Translations under genes and position numbers: made by a program | NCBI GenBank assembly: GCA_965224065.1 | Contig: CBDCYF010000005.1 | Location: forward strand, 1,612,001-1,676,000 | Length of the DNA: 64,000 nucleotides | Source: JAOTZA01 sp965224065 | Lineage (GTDB): Bacteria > Acidobacteriota > Thermoanaerobaculia > Multivoradales > JAHEKO01 | Direction: 5' to 3' | The notes under the pieces: model-generated | Told to the model about the DNA's origin: nothing | Seen by the model: only the letters and a program-made list of their open reading frames with translations | The model's database searches: none | Shown here: piece after piece, positions 16,056-25,077 of the stretch | How the letters are laid out: every line of letters starts with the position of its first letter | Numbering within the stretch: the stretch's first letter is position 1

Positions 16056-18134
16056 TCAGTTTACCGCGAGCAAACCACCGTCCACGATCTCCGTCAGCCG
16101 TTCGATGACGTCTCCCTGGACGATTCTGCCGAGAACGTCGTCACCGGACTCGACGTGCCCAAACGCTGTGTAGGCCGCGTCGAGATGGGGTTGGCGCGAC
16201 AGGGTGATGAAAAACTGACTGCCGGCGGTGTCCGGTCCCGATTTCGCCATTCCCACGACACCACGCTCATAGCGAAGGAGGTTGGGCTCGTCGCGGAGGC
16301 TGAAGCCCGGACCGCCCCAACCGTCTCCACGGGGGTCGCCCGCCTGGACGACAAAGTCCGGCACCACCCGGTGGAACCGCAGGCCGTCGTAGAAGCCCTG
16401 GTTAACGAGCTGGAGAAAACTCACACAGGTCAGCGGGGCGCGGTCGCACTCGAGTCTCAGATTGACGATGCCGTAGCGGGTCTCTAGGGCGACCCGCTTT
16501 GTCTCCGCGGACCGCCGGGCCAGGTCTCGATAGTGACGCAGCCGGTGGCCGGTGTCGACCGGCTCGGGCGCGGAGCGCGGCCTGCCGAGCGTCGCGAGCG
16601 CGTCTCCCGCCGCCCGTCGAACGAGAAAATCCTCGTCCCGCTCCAGGATCTCGAGCAACGCCACGATGGCTCCCCGCTCCAGCGGCTCGCCCAGCGCGCG
16701 GGCCTCGAGAGCGGCGATGCCCTGGAGACGGCACTCGACCAGCCGTCGAGCCTGGCTTCCCCGGATCGCGAGCGCCAGCTCGCCAAAAGCGACGACCGGG
16801 CTCTCCGTCAGCCACTCCAGGGCCGCGGCGCGCACCGCGGCGTCCGGATCCAAGAGGGCGAGCCGCGCCGCGGCCTCACCCGTGTCCGAGCCCGCCCTCA
16901 AACGAACCGCGAGGACCTCCAGCCGGACTCGCGCGGACTCGTCCGTTTGCAGTCGATCGAGATGGGTCTCGGTGCCCAACTCCCCCGCCGCCCGCGCGGC
17001 GGTGGCTCGGTCGTCCACCGAAACCGATTCGACCGCCTCGGCGACGAGCGCCGCCGCTCGAGGATCGTGCCCCTGGGCGAGGGCTTCGAGCGCGAGCTGC
17101 CGCTCGTAGCCGGGGCCTTCGGCGAACCGCCGGGCGAGCGCCGCCGAGAGTTCTTGATCCAGCAGCCAGGCACCCGCGACCTGGAGTGCCGTTATCCGCA
17201 CCCCGGACCGGTCGTCGGACAGCAGCGCAAGGATCTCGGGACGCCAGCTCTCCGGACTCGCCACCCGGCCGCTCTCGATCAGCGCCGCGGTGGCGCGCAG
17301 CGTCTGAATCACGGGGCCGGGGTGGGGATCGTCGAGACCGGAGCGCAAGGCCGCCAGATCCGTCCCGACGCCGACCGAGCCGAGTCCCCGGGCGGCCCAT
17401 CCTCTGGCCCACGGCTCCGGATGGTCCAGAAACCGGCGCAGAGCCGTCCGAGCGCTTTCCGCCAGGGCGGAGTCGGGCTCGACACCGGACGCCTTGCGCC
17501 CCACCCCATGGGCGATGTCGGGGTGGAGCGCCGAGCCGTCTTCGCCGAGCAGAGGATCGATCGCCGCCAGTATGTCCTCCAAGGGGAACCTGAAAAGACC
17601 CGGAGCGAGGCGCTTCCAGAGCTCCTCCCCGTCGAGCGAGTCGGCAGCCGCGATCACATCCACCAGTGGCGCCCCGAGCTTCGCCAGCGCCTCGATCGCT
17701 AGGCGCCCGGTCTCGGAATCCGGGTCGGCAACCACCGTCCGTAGGGCCCGGACGGCCGCCGGCTCGCCCAGCAGCCCCAACGCCAGCGCGGCGTGGCGCC
17801 GTGTCTCGGCCGGGGCCGCGGCCAGCATCTGCTCGAGCAGCGAGCGGCCGCGAGGATCGCCGATACGGCCCAGCGCGAGCGCCAGGTCCGGCCAGCTCTC
17901 GGGTGCATCGCGGCGAATCTGCTCGACGGTAAAAGGATCGTACAGCCGCTGGTCGGTCATCAACAGTAGCAACGCTCGCCTCTCGGCCTCTGGCGACTCC
18001 AGGCGGCTCGCCGGTGTCGGCGCGGCGGCTTGTTCGGCCCCGGGCCGCACACCGCTGCAGCCCAAGACGATCGGCGCGCAGATTCCGGCCGCCACGGCAA
18101 GCCCGAGAGACGGCGCTCTGAGCCAGGGTGCCAA
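16056..18134 (-). CDS. HEAT-repeat lipoprotein with C-terminal cyclophilin domain
   Basis: Predicted lipoprotein of 692 residues starting at TTG; the N-terminus ends in a lipobox-like VLGCS (cysteine at about residue 26). Residues about 40-520 are alpha-helical HEAT-type repeats, for example HAALALGLLGEPAAVRALR. Residues about 545-690 are a peptidyl-prolyl cis-trans isomerase of the cyclophilin family, with FHRVVPDFVVQAGDPRGDG and SQFFITLSRQPHLDAAYTAF covering the catalytic arginine, glutamine and phenylalanine positions. In the family cyclophilins help fold proteins; the HEAT part probably binds partners. The lipid anchor would place it in the periplasm or at the outer membrane. Confidence 0.88.
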   Translation of the reverse strand: MAPWLRAPSLGLAVAAGICAPIVLGCSGVRPGAEQAAAPTPASRLESPEAERRALLLLMTDQRLYDPFTVEQIRRDAPESWPDLALALGRIGDPRGRSLLEQMLAAAPAETRRHAALALGLLGEPAAVRALRTVVADPDSETGRLAIEALAKLGAPLVDVIAAADSLDGEELWKRLAPGLFRFPLEDILAAIDPLLGEDGSALHPDIAHGVGRKASGVEPDSALAESARTALRRFLDHPEPWARGWAARGLGSVGVGTDLAALRSGLDDPHPGPVIQTLRATAALIESGRVASPESWRPEILALLSDDRSGVRITALQVAGAWLLDQELSAALARRFAEGPGYERQLALEALAQGHDPRAAALVAEAVESVSVDDRATAARAAGELGTETHLDRLQTDESARVRLEVLAVRLRAGSDTGEAAARLALLDPDAAVRAAALEWLTESPVVAFGELALAIRGSQARRLVECRLQGIAALEARALGEPLERGAIVALLEILERDEDFLVRRAAGDALATLGRPRSAPEPVDTGHRLRHYRDLARRSAETKRVALETRYGIVNLRLECDRAPLTCVSFLQLVNQGFYDGLRFHRVVPDFVVQAGDPRGDGWGGPGFSLRDEPNLLRYERGVVGMAKSGPDTAGSQFFITLSRQPHLDAAYTAFGHVESGDDVLGRIVQGDVIERLTEIVDGGLLAVN

Positions 18135-18175
18135 GCTAGCCCACCTTTCTCACCCGTGTTCGTAGCGAGCCGTCG

Positions 18176-18913
18176 CTAAATCCCGGCGGCGAGCCGGTAG
18201 GCGAGGATCTGTGGCAGCCCGGCGTCGAGGATGCGCCGCTGCGCCTCTTCGAGCGCGTACTCGCACCGGCGCCAGCGCACTTCCTGCCGCTTGCTGTCGA
18301 AAATCACGTAGGCCGCTTGCGGGTTGCGGTCGCGCGGCTGGCCCACCGACCCCGGGTTGACGAGGTACCTGTCGCCGGCTTCGAGCGACATGGTGAAGTC
18401 GTCCCCTTCGAGGGCAGCACCGCGCAGACCCGATTCACCGCACACAAAGACCATCGGCAAATGAGTATGGCCAAAGAAGGTCAACCGTCCGTCGAACCGG
18501 TCGAACACACCCTCCGCTGTCTCGAGGCTCATCACATACTCGTCCTCGTCGAGCGGCGAGCCATGACACAGGCTCACTCCGGGCTCGAGCTCGACAGGTC
18601 CCTTCTCGAGCGCGCGCAGATAGGCGAGATTCTTCTCGCTCAAGGCCTCCGCGGTCCATCGGGCCGCGGTAAGAGCCACCGCGTTGAAGTTGCGGCCACC
18701 ATCCAGCTCGACGACCACCTTGTCGTGGTTGCCGCGGATCACCCGGCTGGCTCGCGAACGGATGCTCTCCACCACCTCGTTGGGTCCCGCGCCGTAACCC
18801 ACCAGATCGCCCAGAACCAGAAGCTTGTCGATGCCCTCGCTTCGCGACGACTCCAAGACCGCCTGCAACGCCTCGAAGTTGCCGTGGATGTCGGAGAGGA
18901 TCAGATAGCGCAT
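18176..18913 (-). CDS. Metallophosphoesterase (calcineurin-like)
   Basis: Calcineurin-like metallophosphoesterase of 245 residues, start at the ATG of MRYLILSDIHGNFEALQAVL. The two-metal site is visible in order: D-x-H (SDIHGN), GDLVGYGAGPN, GNHDKVV, CHGSP and GHTHLPM. The pattern is closest to the ApaH/YfcE-like phosphodiesterases; the substrate cannot be told. The start lies one base after the shikimate kinase stop, so the two are translationally coupled. Confidence 0.9.
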   Translation of the reverse strand: MRYLILSDIHGNFEALQAVLESSRSEGIDKLLVLGDLVGYGAGPNEVVESIRSRASRVIRGNHDKVVVELDGGRNFNAVALTAARWTAEALSEKNLAYLRALEKGPVELEPGVSLCHGSPLDEDEYVMSLETAEGVFDRFDGRLTFFGHTHLPMVFVCGESGLRGAALEGDDFTMSLEAGDRYLVNPGSVGQPRDRNPQAAYVIFDSKRQEVRWRRCEYALEEAQRRILDAGLPQILAYRLAAGI

Positions 18914-18914
18914 C

Positions 18915-19421
18915 TCAGCAGCTCGCCGAAGTGTCCAAGAACAGCAGGATACGCGAAACCACGTTCTCGACCCCCTCGTCGGGTGAGACCTCGACCCGCA
19001 GGTCTGCATCGCGATAGGACGGTAACCGGCCCTGGTACAGCCGCCGGGCCTGCTCCCGGTTTTCGAACAGCGGGCGGCCGGTCGGGTCGCCCTCCAGCCG
19101 CCTCACCAAAGTCTCGAACGGGACATCGAGCCAAACCACGGGCCCGTGCGAACGCATCCGCCGGACATTTGAAGGATTTCCCGGCAGGCCGCCGCCGGTG
19201 GCGACGACTCCCTCCTTCTCCCCCAACACCTCTTCCAGAGCCTGCGATTCCTGGCGACGAAAACCCTCCTCGCCTTCGGTCTCGAAGATCTCCGAGACCG
19301 GCCGGCCGGCACGGCTCTCGATTCGCGAGTCCAAGTCGACAAACGGCACGTCGAGCCGATCCGCCAACCGGCGTCCCACGGTGGTTTTGCCGCTCGCCAT
19401 AAAACCCGTCAAAAAGACCAT
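18915..19421 (-). CDS. aroK: Shikimate kinase
   Basis: Phosphorylates shikimate at the 3-hydroxyl, the fifth step of the chorismate pathway. It has 168 residues, typical of AroK, when started at MVFLTGFMASGKTTVGRRLA. Walker A is GFMASGKTT (residues about 6-14), the shikimate site includes DLDSRIESRAG and GGGLPGNP, and the lid region has TGRPLF. No other aro gene is nearby; its neighbours are a transporter subunit gene 7 bases upstream and a phosphoesterase gene downstream. Confidence 0.93.
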   Translation of the reverse strand: MVFLTGFMASGKTTVGRRLADRLDVPFVDLDSRIESRAGRPVSEIFETEGEEGFRRQESQALEEVLGEKEGVVATGGGLPGNPSNVRRMRSHGPVVWLDVPFETLVRRLEGDPTGRPLFENREQARRLYQGRLPSYRDADLRVEVSPDEGVENVVSRILLFLDTSASC

Positions 19422-19428
19422 CGCACCG

Positions 19429-19551
19429 TCAAGCCCGTCCGCCCTTCTGCTTGCGGCTCTCGCTGCGTACCGCCCGGGTGAGCAGCAACAAAAAGCCACC
19501 CCATACCAGTGTGCAGATGCCGACCATAAAGACGACCGCGAGCGAGCTCAT
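19429..19551 (-). CDS. MetS-like small subunit of the NSS transporter
   Basis: Single-span protein of 40 residues (MSSLAVVFMVGICTLVWGGF at its start, then a basic tail RSESRKQKGGRA). Its ATG overlaps the stop codon of the sodium-dependent transporter as ATGA, so they are coupled. In actinobacteria and others, NSS transporters of the MetP type need a small one-helix partner called MetS; size, topology and position match. The shared pattern of a tryptophan-glycine-glycine in the helix (VWGG) also fits. Assignment is by analogy. Confidence 0.75.
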   Translation of the reverse strand: MSSLAVVFMVGICTLVWGGFLLLLTRAVRSESRKQKGGRA

Positions 19552-21008
19552 GTCGAGACCTCCGCCGAGCCGCCTCCGCCGCCCCGCCGCGCCAGCCAGC
19601 GGTTGGCCGCGAGCAGCGCCGCCAGGGCGATGGCGAACTGGAACAGAACGGTACCGAAGTTTGCCGGCTGGAAGGGGTGGAGCCATTGGGGATCCCAGTC
19701 CTTGGCTTCCCATAGCCACCACCCGAGAAGCACTACGGCCTCGACCGGCACGACGACCGAAACCAGGAAGGTCCACCAGCGTCCGACCCGGAGATCGGCG
19801 CCGTCGAGGACGACTTCCCGCCGCAGCCTCTCGACGCCGTACCGGCGCGCGGCCAGCGCAAAGAAAAGCCCCGAGAGCATCAGCCCAACCCCCCACACCC
19901 AGTCCTGGTTGTGGAGAAAATCCAGAGAAAGCGCCGAAGGCGCGCCAAAAAAGAAGCCGGCGGCCGCCACCCAGGCCACGGCGCGTCGCCGGGTGAGCCC
20001 GGCGTCGATCAACACCCTCGTCACCAGCTCGATCATCGAGATCAGGCTGGTGAGGGCCGCAAACGACAGGGCCAGAAAGAAAAAGCTCATAAAGAAGCCG
20101 CCCGCCGGCATCGCGGCAAACAGGCTCGGCATCCAGACAAAGGTCAGACCCTCGTTGCCGGCCCCGACGATCTCGCTTTGCGCCGCCGGGTTGATCGCAA
20201 AGATGGTGCAGATCACCATGATGCCCGCCAGCAGAGACATCGAGTTGTTACCAAACCCGATCAGAAAGGCGTTCAAGGGGACGTCCTCGCGCGCCCGCAT
20301 ATAGATGGCATAGGTGAGGATCAGCCCCCAGCCGGCGCCCGTGTCCCAGGCGTTCTGGGTCAGGGCCTCGAGCCAGATGCGGACACTGCCGAGCTGGGCC
20401 CAGTCGGGCCGGAACAGGAACTCGAGCCCGGCGGCCGCACCCGGCAAAGTCACCGCGCGCACCGCCAGCGCGACCACCAGCACGGCCAACAAGGGGATGA
20501 GGACCTTGGCGACCCGTTCGATTCCCCGGACTCCAAACCAGACGACCGAGACCGCCAGCAGCAGCGCGATCAGGTGCGTTACCAGGGCGGCGGGCGTCCC
20601 CGCGTACGAGCTCCAGAAGGCCTGGCCATCGCCCCCGGCGAGCTCCCCGCGCAACGAAGCGACAAAATAGCGCAGGCACCAGCCGGCGACGACCGAGTAG
20701 TAGAACATGATGGCCATCGCGCACAGCCCGACCCAGCCGCCCATCCAGGCCCTCTTCCGCCCCCCGATCTCGACAAAGGCACCGACGGTGCCCTTGCGAG
20801 CCCGCTTGCCGACGGCAAACTCCAGGATGATCAAGGGGATCGACCAGAGCAGCAGAAACACTATCCACGCAACCAGAAAGCTGCCGCCACCGTTTGAGGC
20901 GACGATGCGCGGAAACCGCCAGATGTTCCCGGTACCGACCGCCATCCCGAGCGTCGCCAGGATGAGGCCCCAGCGGCTGGCAAATTCTTCAGGGGCCCGG
21001 CCGCTCAA
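19548..21008 (-). CDS. NSS-family sodium-dependent transporter
   Basis: Inner-membrane symporter of the neurotransmitter:sodium family, 486 residues and about 12 membrane segments. The opening RWGLILATLGMAVGTGNIWR is the conserved first helix with the sodium and substrate sites; NAWDTGAGWGLILTYAIYM matches helix 6. Bacterial members take up amino acids with sodium. It starts at a TTG that overlaps the thiE stop (TTGA). With the small subunit downstream it probably forms a MetPS-like system; methionine or alanine are known substrates of that group but the substrate here is inference. Confidence 0.92.
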   Translation of the reverse strand: MSGRAPEEFASRWGLILATLGMAVGTGNIWRFPRIVASNGGGSFLVAWIVFLLLWSIPLIILEFAVGKRARKGTVGAFVEIGGRKRAWMGGWVGLCAMAIMFYYSVVAGWCLRYFVASLRGELAGGDGQAFWSSYAGTPAALVTHLIALLLAVSVVWFGVRGIERVAKVLIPLLAVLVVALAVRAVTLPGAAAGLEFLFRPDWAQLGSVRIWLEALTQNAWDTGAGWGLILTYAIYMRAREDVPLNAFLIGFGNNSMSLLAGIMVICTIFAINPAAQSEIVGAGNEGLTFVWMPSLFAAMPAGGFFMSFFFLALSFAALTSLISMIELVTRVLIDAGLTRRRAVAWVAAAGFFFGAPSALSLDFLHNQDWVWGVGLMLSGLFFALAARRYGVERLRREVVLDGADLRVGRWWTFLVSVVVPVEAVVLLGWWLWEAKDWDPQWLHPFQPANFGTVLFQFAIALAALLAANRWLARRGGGGGSAEVST

Positions 21009-21634
21009 TTCGCCACCGCTCTCTGCAGGCGCTCCAGGTTCGCTTCGATTCCACCGAGACAGACCGCCCCGAGCACGGCGACCGTATCCGCTCCGCTCGC
21101 CAGCACGTCACCGGCTCGCTCGGCGTCGATCCCCCCGATGGCGACCAGCGGCTTGTCGGTCACGCGGCGCGCCCGCCGGATGAAGTCCAGGCCCACGACC
21201 GGCCGGTGGTCGGGTTTGCTGCCGGTGGCAAAGATCGGCCCGATCGCGATCACGTCGACATCCGGGTCGGCCGCCGCCTCCCGAAGCTCCGCCTCGTCGT
21301 GGGTCGAGCGCCCGATCCAGCGCCCGTCGCCCAGAATCTTCCGCGCCGCGGACGGCGGCAGATCGCTCTGGCCCAGATGCACTCCGGCCACCGGGAAGAG
21401 GGCCGTCAGGTCTACGCGGTCGTTGATCCACAGAGACGCGCCGGTCCCCTCGGCGGCGGCGCAACACGCCTCGATCTCGGCGCAAAACTCGTCGTCTTGC
21501 AGATTTTTGGCACGCAGTTGGATCCACTCGGCTCCGCCGGCGCACATCCGCCGGGTTGCCTCGGCCAGGCCGGTCTTCCCCAATGCGCCCCGGTCGGCGA
21601 TCGGATAGAGAGGCGGGACTTTCGACGGCCGCAC
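21005..21634 (-). CDS. thiE: Thiamine-phosphate synthase
   Basis: Joins HMP diphosphate and the thiazole phosphate to make thiamine phosphate. It has 209 residues and starts at a GTG that shares one base with the accC stop. TIM-barrel landmarks are visible: WIQLRAKNL, LWINDRVDLT, GVHLGQSDLP, GRSTHDEAEL, AIGPIFATGSK and AIGGIDAERAGDVL. No other thi gene is nearby and no THI (TPP) riboswitch was recognised upstream. It sits between accC and the transporter in one tight run. Confidence 0.93.
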   Translation of the reverse strand: MRPSKVPPLYPIADRGALGKTGLAEATRRMCAGGAEWIQLRAKNLQDDEFCAEIEACCAAAEGTGASLWINDRVDLTALFPVAGVHLGQSDLPPSAARKILGDGRWIGRSTHDEAELREAAADPDVDVIAIGPIFATGSKPDHRPVVGLDFIRRARRVTDKPLVAIGGIDAERAGDVLASGADTVAVLGAVCLGGIEANLERLQRAVAN

Positions 21635-22992
21635 TAACCCTCCGCCACCTTTGCCATCTTCCCCTGAAACCGCTCGATAAACCGGGTCGATACCTCGCCC
21701 CCGCGAAAGCCGCGGTCTCGGAGGATCTTACGGTGGAGCTCGCGGGTGGTATCCACTCCCTCGATGACAAAAAAGTCCAGCGCCCGCTCCATCCTGCTGA
21801 TGGCCTCGGCGCGGGTCTGCCCGTGCGCGACCAGCTTGGCGATCATCGAGTCGTAAAAGGGAGGAATGACGTAGTCCTCGTACACGTGCGTGTCGACACG
21901 GACCCCCGGTCCGCCCGGGAGATGAAAGGTCTCGACGCGACCGGGAGACGGCGTAAAGGTCTCGGGATGCTCCGCATTGATCCGGCACTCGATGGCATGG
22001 CCTCTTGCCTGCAGATTGTCGGGCAGCTCCAGCCGCTCCCCCGCCGCCAGCGCCAGTTGCATCTTGACCAGGTCGACACCGGTCACCATCTCCGTTACCG
22101 GGTGCTCGACCTGGATACGGGTGTTCATCTCCATGAAATAGAAGCTGCCGTCCTGGTCCAGCAGGAACTCGACGGTGCCGGCGTTCTGGTAGTCGACGTG
22201 TTCGGCGAGACGCACCGCCGCCTCGCCCATCTGGCGTCGCAGCTCGGGCGTGAGAGCCGGCGATGGCGCCTCCTCCAGCAGCTTCTGATGGCGCCGCTGA
22301 AGCGAGCAATCCCGCTCCCCCAGATGGATCACGCGGCCGTATCGATCCCCTAGTACTTGGAACTCGATGTGCCTGGGCTCGACGAGAAACTTCTCGAGGT
22401 AGATCGATCCATCGCCAAAACCCGCCAGCGCTTCCTCGCTGGCGGTGGCGAACTGGCTTTCGATGGCTCGCTCGTCTTGCGCGATCCGCATCCCTCGCCC
22501 GCCGCCCCCGGCGGCCGCTTTGAGGATGACCGGGTAACCGACTTTGGCTGCGTAGCGCTTGGCCTCCTCGGCCCCGGTCAACGGTTTCTCGCTGCCGGGC
22601 ACTACCGGCACGCCGGCCTGCGTCGCAGTCTGACGCGCCTGTGCCTTGTCGCCCATCAGCCGGATGCTCGCCGGCTGCGGACCGATCCAGGCGATCGAGC
22701 ACTCCCCCAGGGCCTCGGCAAAGCTCGCCTTCTCGGCCAGAAAACCGTAGCCGGGATGGACGGCGTCGGCCCCCGTGATCTCCGCGGCCGAGACGATGGC
22801 CGAAACGTTGAGATAGCTCTGCGCCGCGGGCGGCGGCCCGATGCAGACCGCCTCGTCGGCATACGTTACGTGCAGACTGTCCTGGTCGGCCGTCGAGTGG
22901 ATGGCGACCGTCTTGACACCTAGCTCGCGGCAGGCTTGGATCACCCGCAAGGCGATCTCGCCGCGGTTTGCAATCAGGACTCTCTTGAACAT
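21634..22992 (-). CDS. accC: Biotin carboxylase subunit of acetyl-CoA carboxylase
   Basis: Carboxylates the biotin carried by AccB using ATP and bicarbonate, in fatty acid synthesis. Starting at MFKRVLIANRGEIALRVIQA gives 452 residues, near the 449 of E. coli AccC. The ATP-grasp domain has the glycine-rich loop KAAAGGGGRGMR, the catalytic EMNTRIQVEHPVTEMVTG, and the ERDCSLQRRHQK stretch. It follows accB by 55 bases. The carboxyltransferase genes accA and accD are not in this window. Confidence 0.97.
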   Translation of the reverse strand: MFKRVLIANRGEIALRVIQACRELGVKTVAIHSTADQDSLHVTYADEAVCIGPPPAAQSYLNVSAIVSAAEITGADAVHPGYGFLAEKASFAEALGECSIAWIGPQPASIRLMGDKAQARQTATQAGVPVVPGSEKPLTGAEEAKRYAAKVGYPVILKAAAGGGGRGMRIAQDERAIESQFATASEEALAGFGDGSIYLEKFLVEPRHIEFQVLGDRYGRVIHLGERDCSLQRRHQKLLEEAPSPALTPELRRQMGEAAVRLAEHVDYQNAGTVEFLLDQDGSFYFMEMNTRIQVEHPVTEMVTGVDLVKMQLALAAGERLELPDNLQARGHAIECRINAEHPETFTPSPGRVETFHLPGGPGVRVDTHVYEDYVIPPFYDSMIAKLVAHGQTRAEAISRMERALDFFVIEGVDTTRELHRKILRDRGFRGGEVSTRFIERFQGKMAKVAEG

Positions 22993-23047
22993 CGAGTGGC
23001 TCTTCTCGCTGCGGACGCCGGCGCGGCGACGGACCAACGGTTATCGG

Positions 23048-23524
<477 letters not shown>

Positions 23525-23534
23525 CCTGAATCTC

Positions 23535-23894
23535 CTAGAGGTCCCCTTCGAAGGCGAGCGCCGCGCGACGCATCTCAAAACGGGCGCGACCCAGACCGGC
23601 GCCGGCCGCCAGCACCAGAAGCAAGAAGAAGCCCGGAGCGAGCCGGCCGCACAGCGCCGTATAGCGCTCGGTAAGAACCGAAAAGTGATCCACCGGACCC
23701 ATTTCGAAGTCGCGATGGTTCTCTCCGATGGTGTGGATCTGGGCCAGGAACTCGGCGGCCAGAGCCTCTATGTCGAGGTGGTCGGTCTCGGCCGACGAGT
23801 GCGTCTCCACCGGGATGCCGTCTTCGGCCACCAAAGAGACGACCAGCGCACGGTCTACCCTCCCGGCGATTCGCTCCAAGCGCTCGGCAAACAT
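23535..23894 (-). CDS. Roadblock/LC7-like protein
   Basis: Protein of 119 residues, starting MFAERLERIAGRVDRALVVS. The pattern of a short N-terminal helix followed by ALVVSLVAEDGIPVET and DIEALAAEFLAQI matches roadblock/LC7 domains, which often regulate small GTPases such as MglA. The C-terminal part (GFFLLLVLAAGAGLGRARFE) is hydrophobic and continues the fold. It lies 5 bases after the TPR gene and 10 bases before accB, so probably belongs to the same transcript. Role unknown. Confidence 0.65.
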   Translation of the reverse strand: MFAERLERIAGRVDRALVVSLVAEDGIPVETHSSAETDHLDIEALAAEFLAQIHTIGENHRDFEMGPVDHFSVLTERYTALCGRLAPGFFLLLVLAAGAGLGRARFEMRRAALAFEGDL

Positions 23895-23899
23895 GTCGA

Positions 23900-24922
23900 T
23901 CAGGCTCCCGCCGCCGCGGGCTTGAGCCGGGCGAGATAGGCGGTCAGGAGCATGCGTTTGCGCTCGATGACCGGGCCGTGACGAAGCTCGTCGGCCGCCA
24001 ACAGATCCGACGCCGTGATCGCCCCGCCGGTGCCGGACTCGGCAGCGTCCAGACCCGCTTTTGCCGCCTGGTTGCCGGGCTCGCGCGCCAGGACTTCGCG
24101 AAAGACGCGGGTCGCCTCGGCGTGATGTCCTTGCTCGAGATAGAGCCGCCCCAGGGTCACCGTCGCCTCCGCGACCTCGTCTGTTGGCTCGATGTCTGTT
24201 GGCTCGATCTCTGTCGGCGGCTCGGCCTCGGTGAGCACTGGCCCCGGAAGGTCGGGCTCACCCGCCGGGAGCTCCAGAGCCACACCGGGGCGTAGCCCGA
24301 GGTCAAAGATCGACTCGGTGTCAGCCGATTCTCGATCCGCGGTGCGCTCGATCCGAGACCAGACGTCCAGGAAGGGGTCCTCCGAATCGACGGTTGACGA
24401 CGTGGCGGCCGGCAGTTCCGGAACGGGGTCGGCGCCGGGTTCTCCAAACGAGGGGCGCTCGACCTCGAAGGTCGGCGCTTCGGCCTCTGGTTCGACCACG
24501 GCGCCCGCGCTCAGAGCATCCAGACGGGCCTCGAACTCCTCGATGTCGGTGTCGCTTCCGTTGAGCAGGGTGTACAGATCCAACCGATCGCGGGCTTCCG
24601 GCGCCTGGCCAAGTTGCAAATAACTCTCGACCAGAAGTTTGTTGGCCACCAGGTGGGTCTGATCTTCGGCCGTGATCTGCTCGAGGGCTTGACTCGCCTC
24701 GCCGGGCCGGCCGGATTCGAGCAAAAACCGACCCAACGCCACCCGCGAGGCGACGTGTCCGGGATGTTTCTCGAGGCCCGAGCGCAGCACCTCGATCGCC
24801 ACTTCGTATTCGCCGGCACGGCGGTGCTCTTCGGCCAGCTCGAGCGTGCGCCGGGGTGTCGGATCGACGCGCCACTGGTGACGCAGCGCATCGATCCGGT
24901 GCTGGTTTGAGTCCTGGCTCAT
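23900..24922 (-). CDS. TPR-repeat protein
   Basis: Cytoplasmic protein of 340 residues. TPR units are visible at the N-terminus (RRAGEYEVAIEVLRSGLEKH, residues about 30-110) and again near the C-terminus (LGRLYLEQGHHAEATRVFRE, about 245-285). The middle (about 145-240) is acidic and proline-rich, hence a flexible linker. The final 40 residues are conserved-looking and basic. It is the first gene of the run down to aroK/phosphoesterase. Function unknown. Confidence 0.85.
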   Translation of the reverse strand: MSQDSNQHRIDALRHQWRVDPTPRRTLELAEEHRRAGEYEVAIEVLRSGLEKHPGHVASRVALGRFLLESGRPGEASQALEQITAEDQTHLVANKLLVESYLQLGQAPEARDRLDLYTLLNGSDTDIEEFEARLDALSAGAVVEPEAEAPTFEVERPSFGEPGADPVPELPAATSSTVDSEDPFLDVWSRIERTADRESADTESIFDLGLRPGVALELPAGEPDLPGPVLTEAEPPTEIEPTDIEPTDEVAEATVTLGRLYLEQGHHAEATRVFREVLAREPGNQAAKAGLDAAESGTGGAITASDLLAADELRHGPVIERKRMLLTAYLARLKPAAAGA

Positions 24923-24991
24923 GAATGTTCGACCCCGGCGGGCCCAGCGGACCCCGGGCGATCCCGATCGCCGACGGTAGGTGCCGGCGGG

Positions 24992-25000
24992 ACTATATCA
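24992..25000 (-). promoter_or_regulatory. Candidate extended -10 promoter upstream of the TPR-accBC run
   Basis: The minus strand has TGATATAGT, an extended -10 (TGN followed by TATAGT), about 70 bases upstream of the ATG at 24922 and after the end of the upstream lipoprotein gene. No good -35 is seen, as expected for extended -10 promoters. Sequence inference only. Confidence 0.4.
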
Positions 25001-25077
25001 AGGGCGCCAAACGCGGCCGGGAGGCACTTCGCGACGTGGCAAGGGCGGCAGAACCGAGAGAGCCAACCCGCGCGGAC

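Noticed and set aside
21005..22992. TPP (THI) riboswitch near thiE
   Set aside because: No conserved THI-box sequence seen upstream of accB, accC or thiE; thiE is inside a coupled run.
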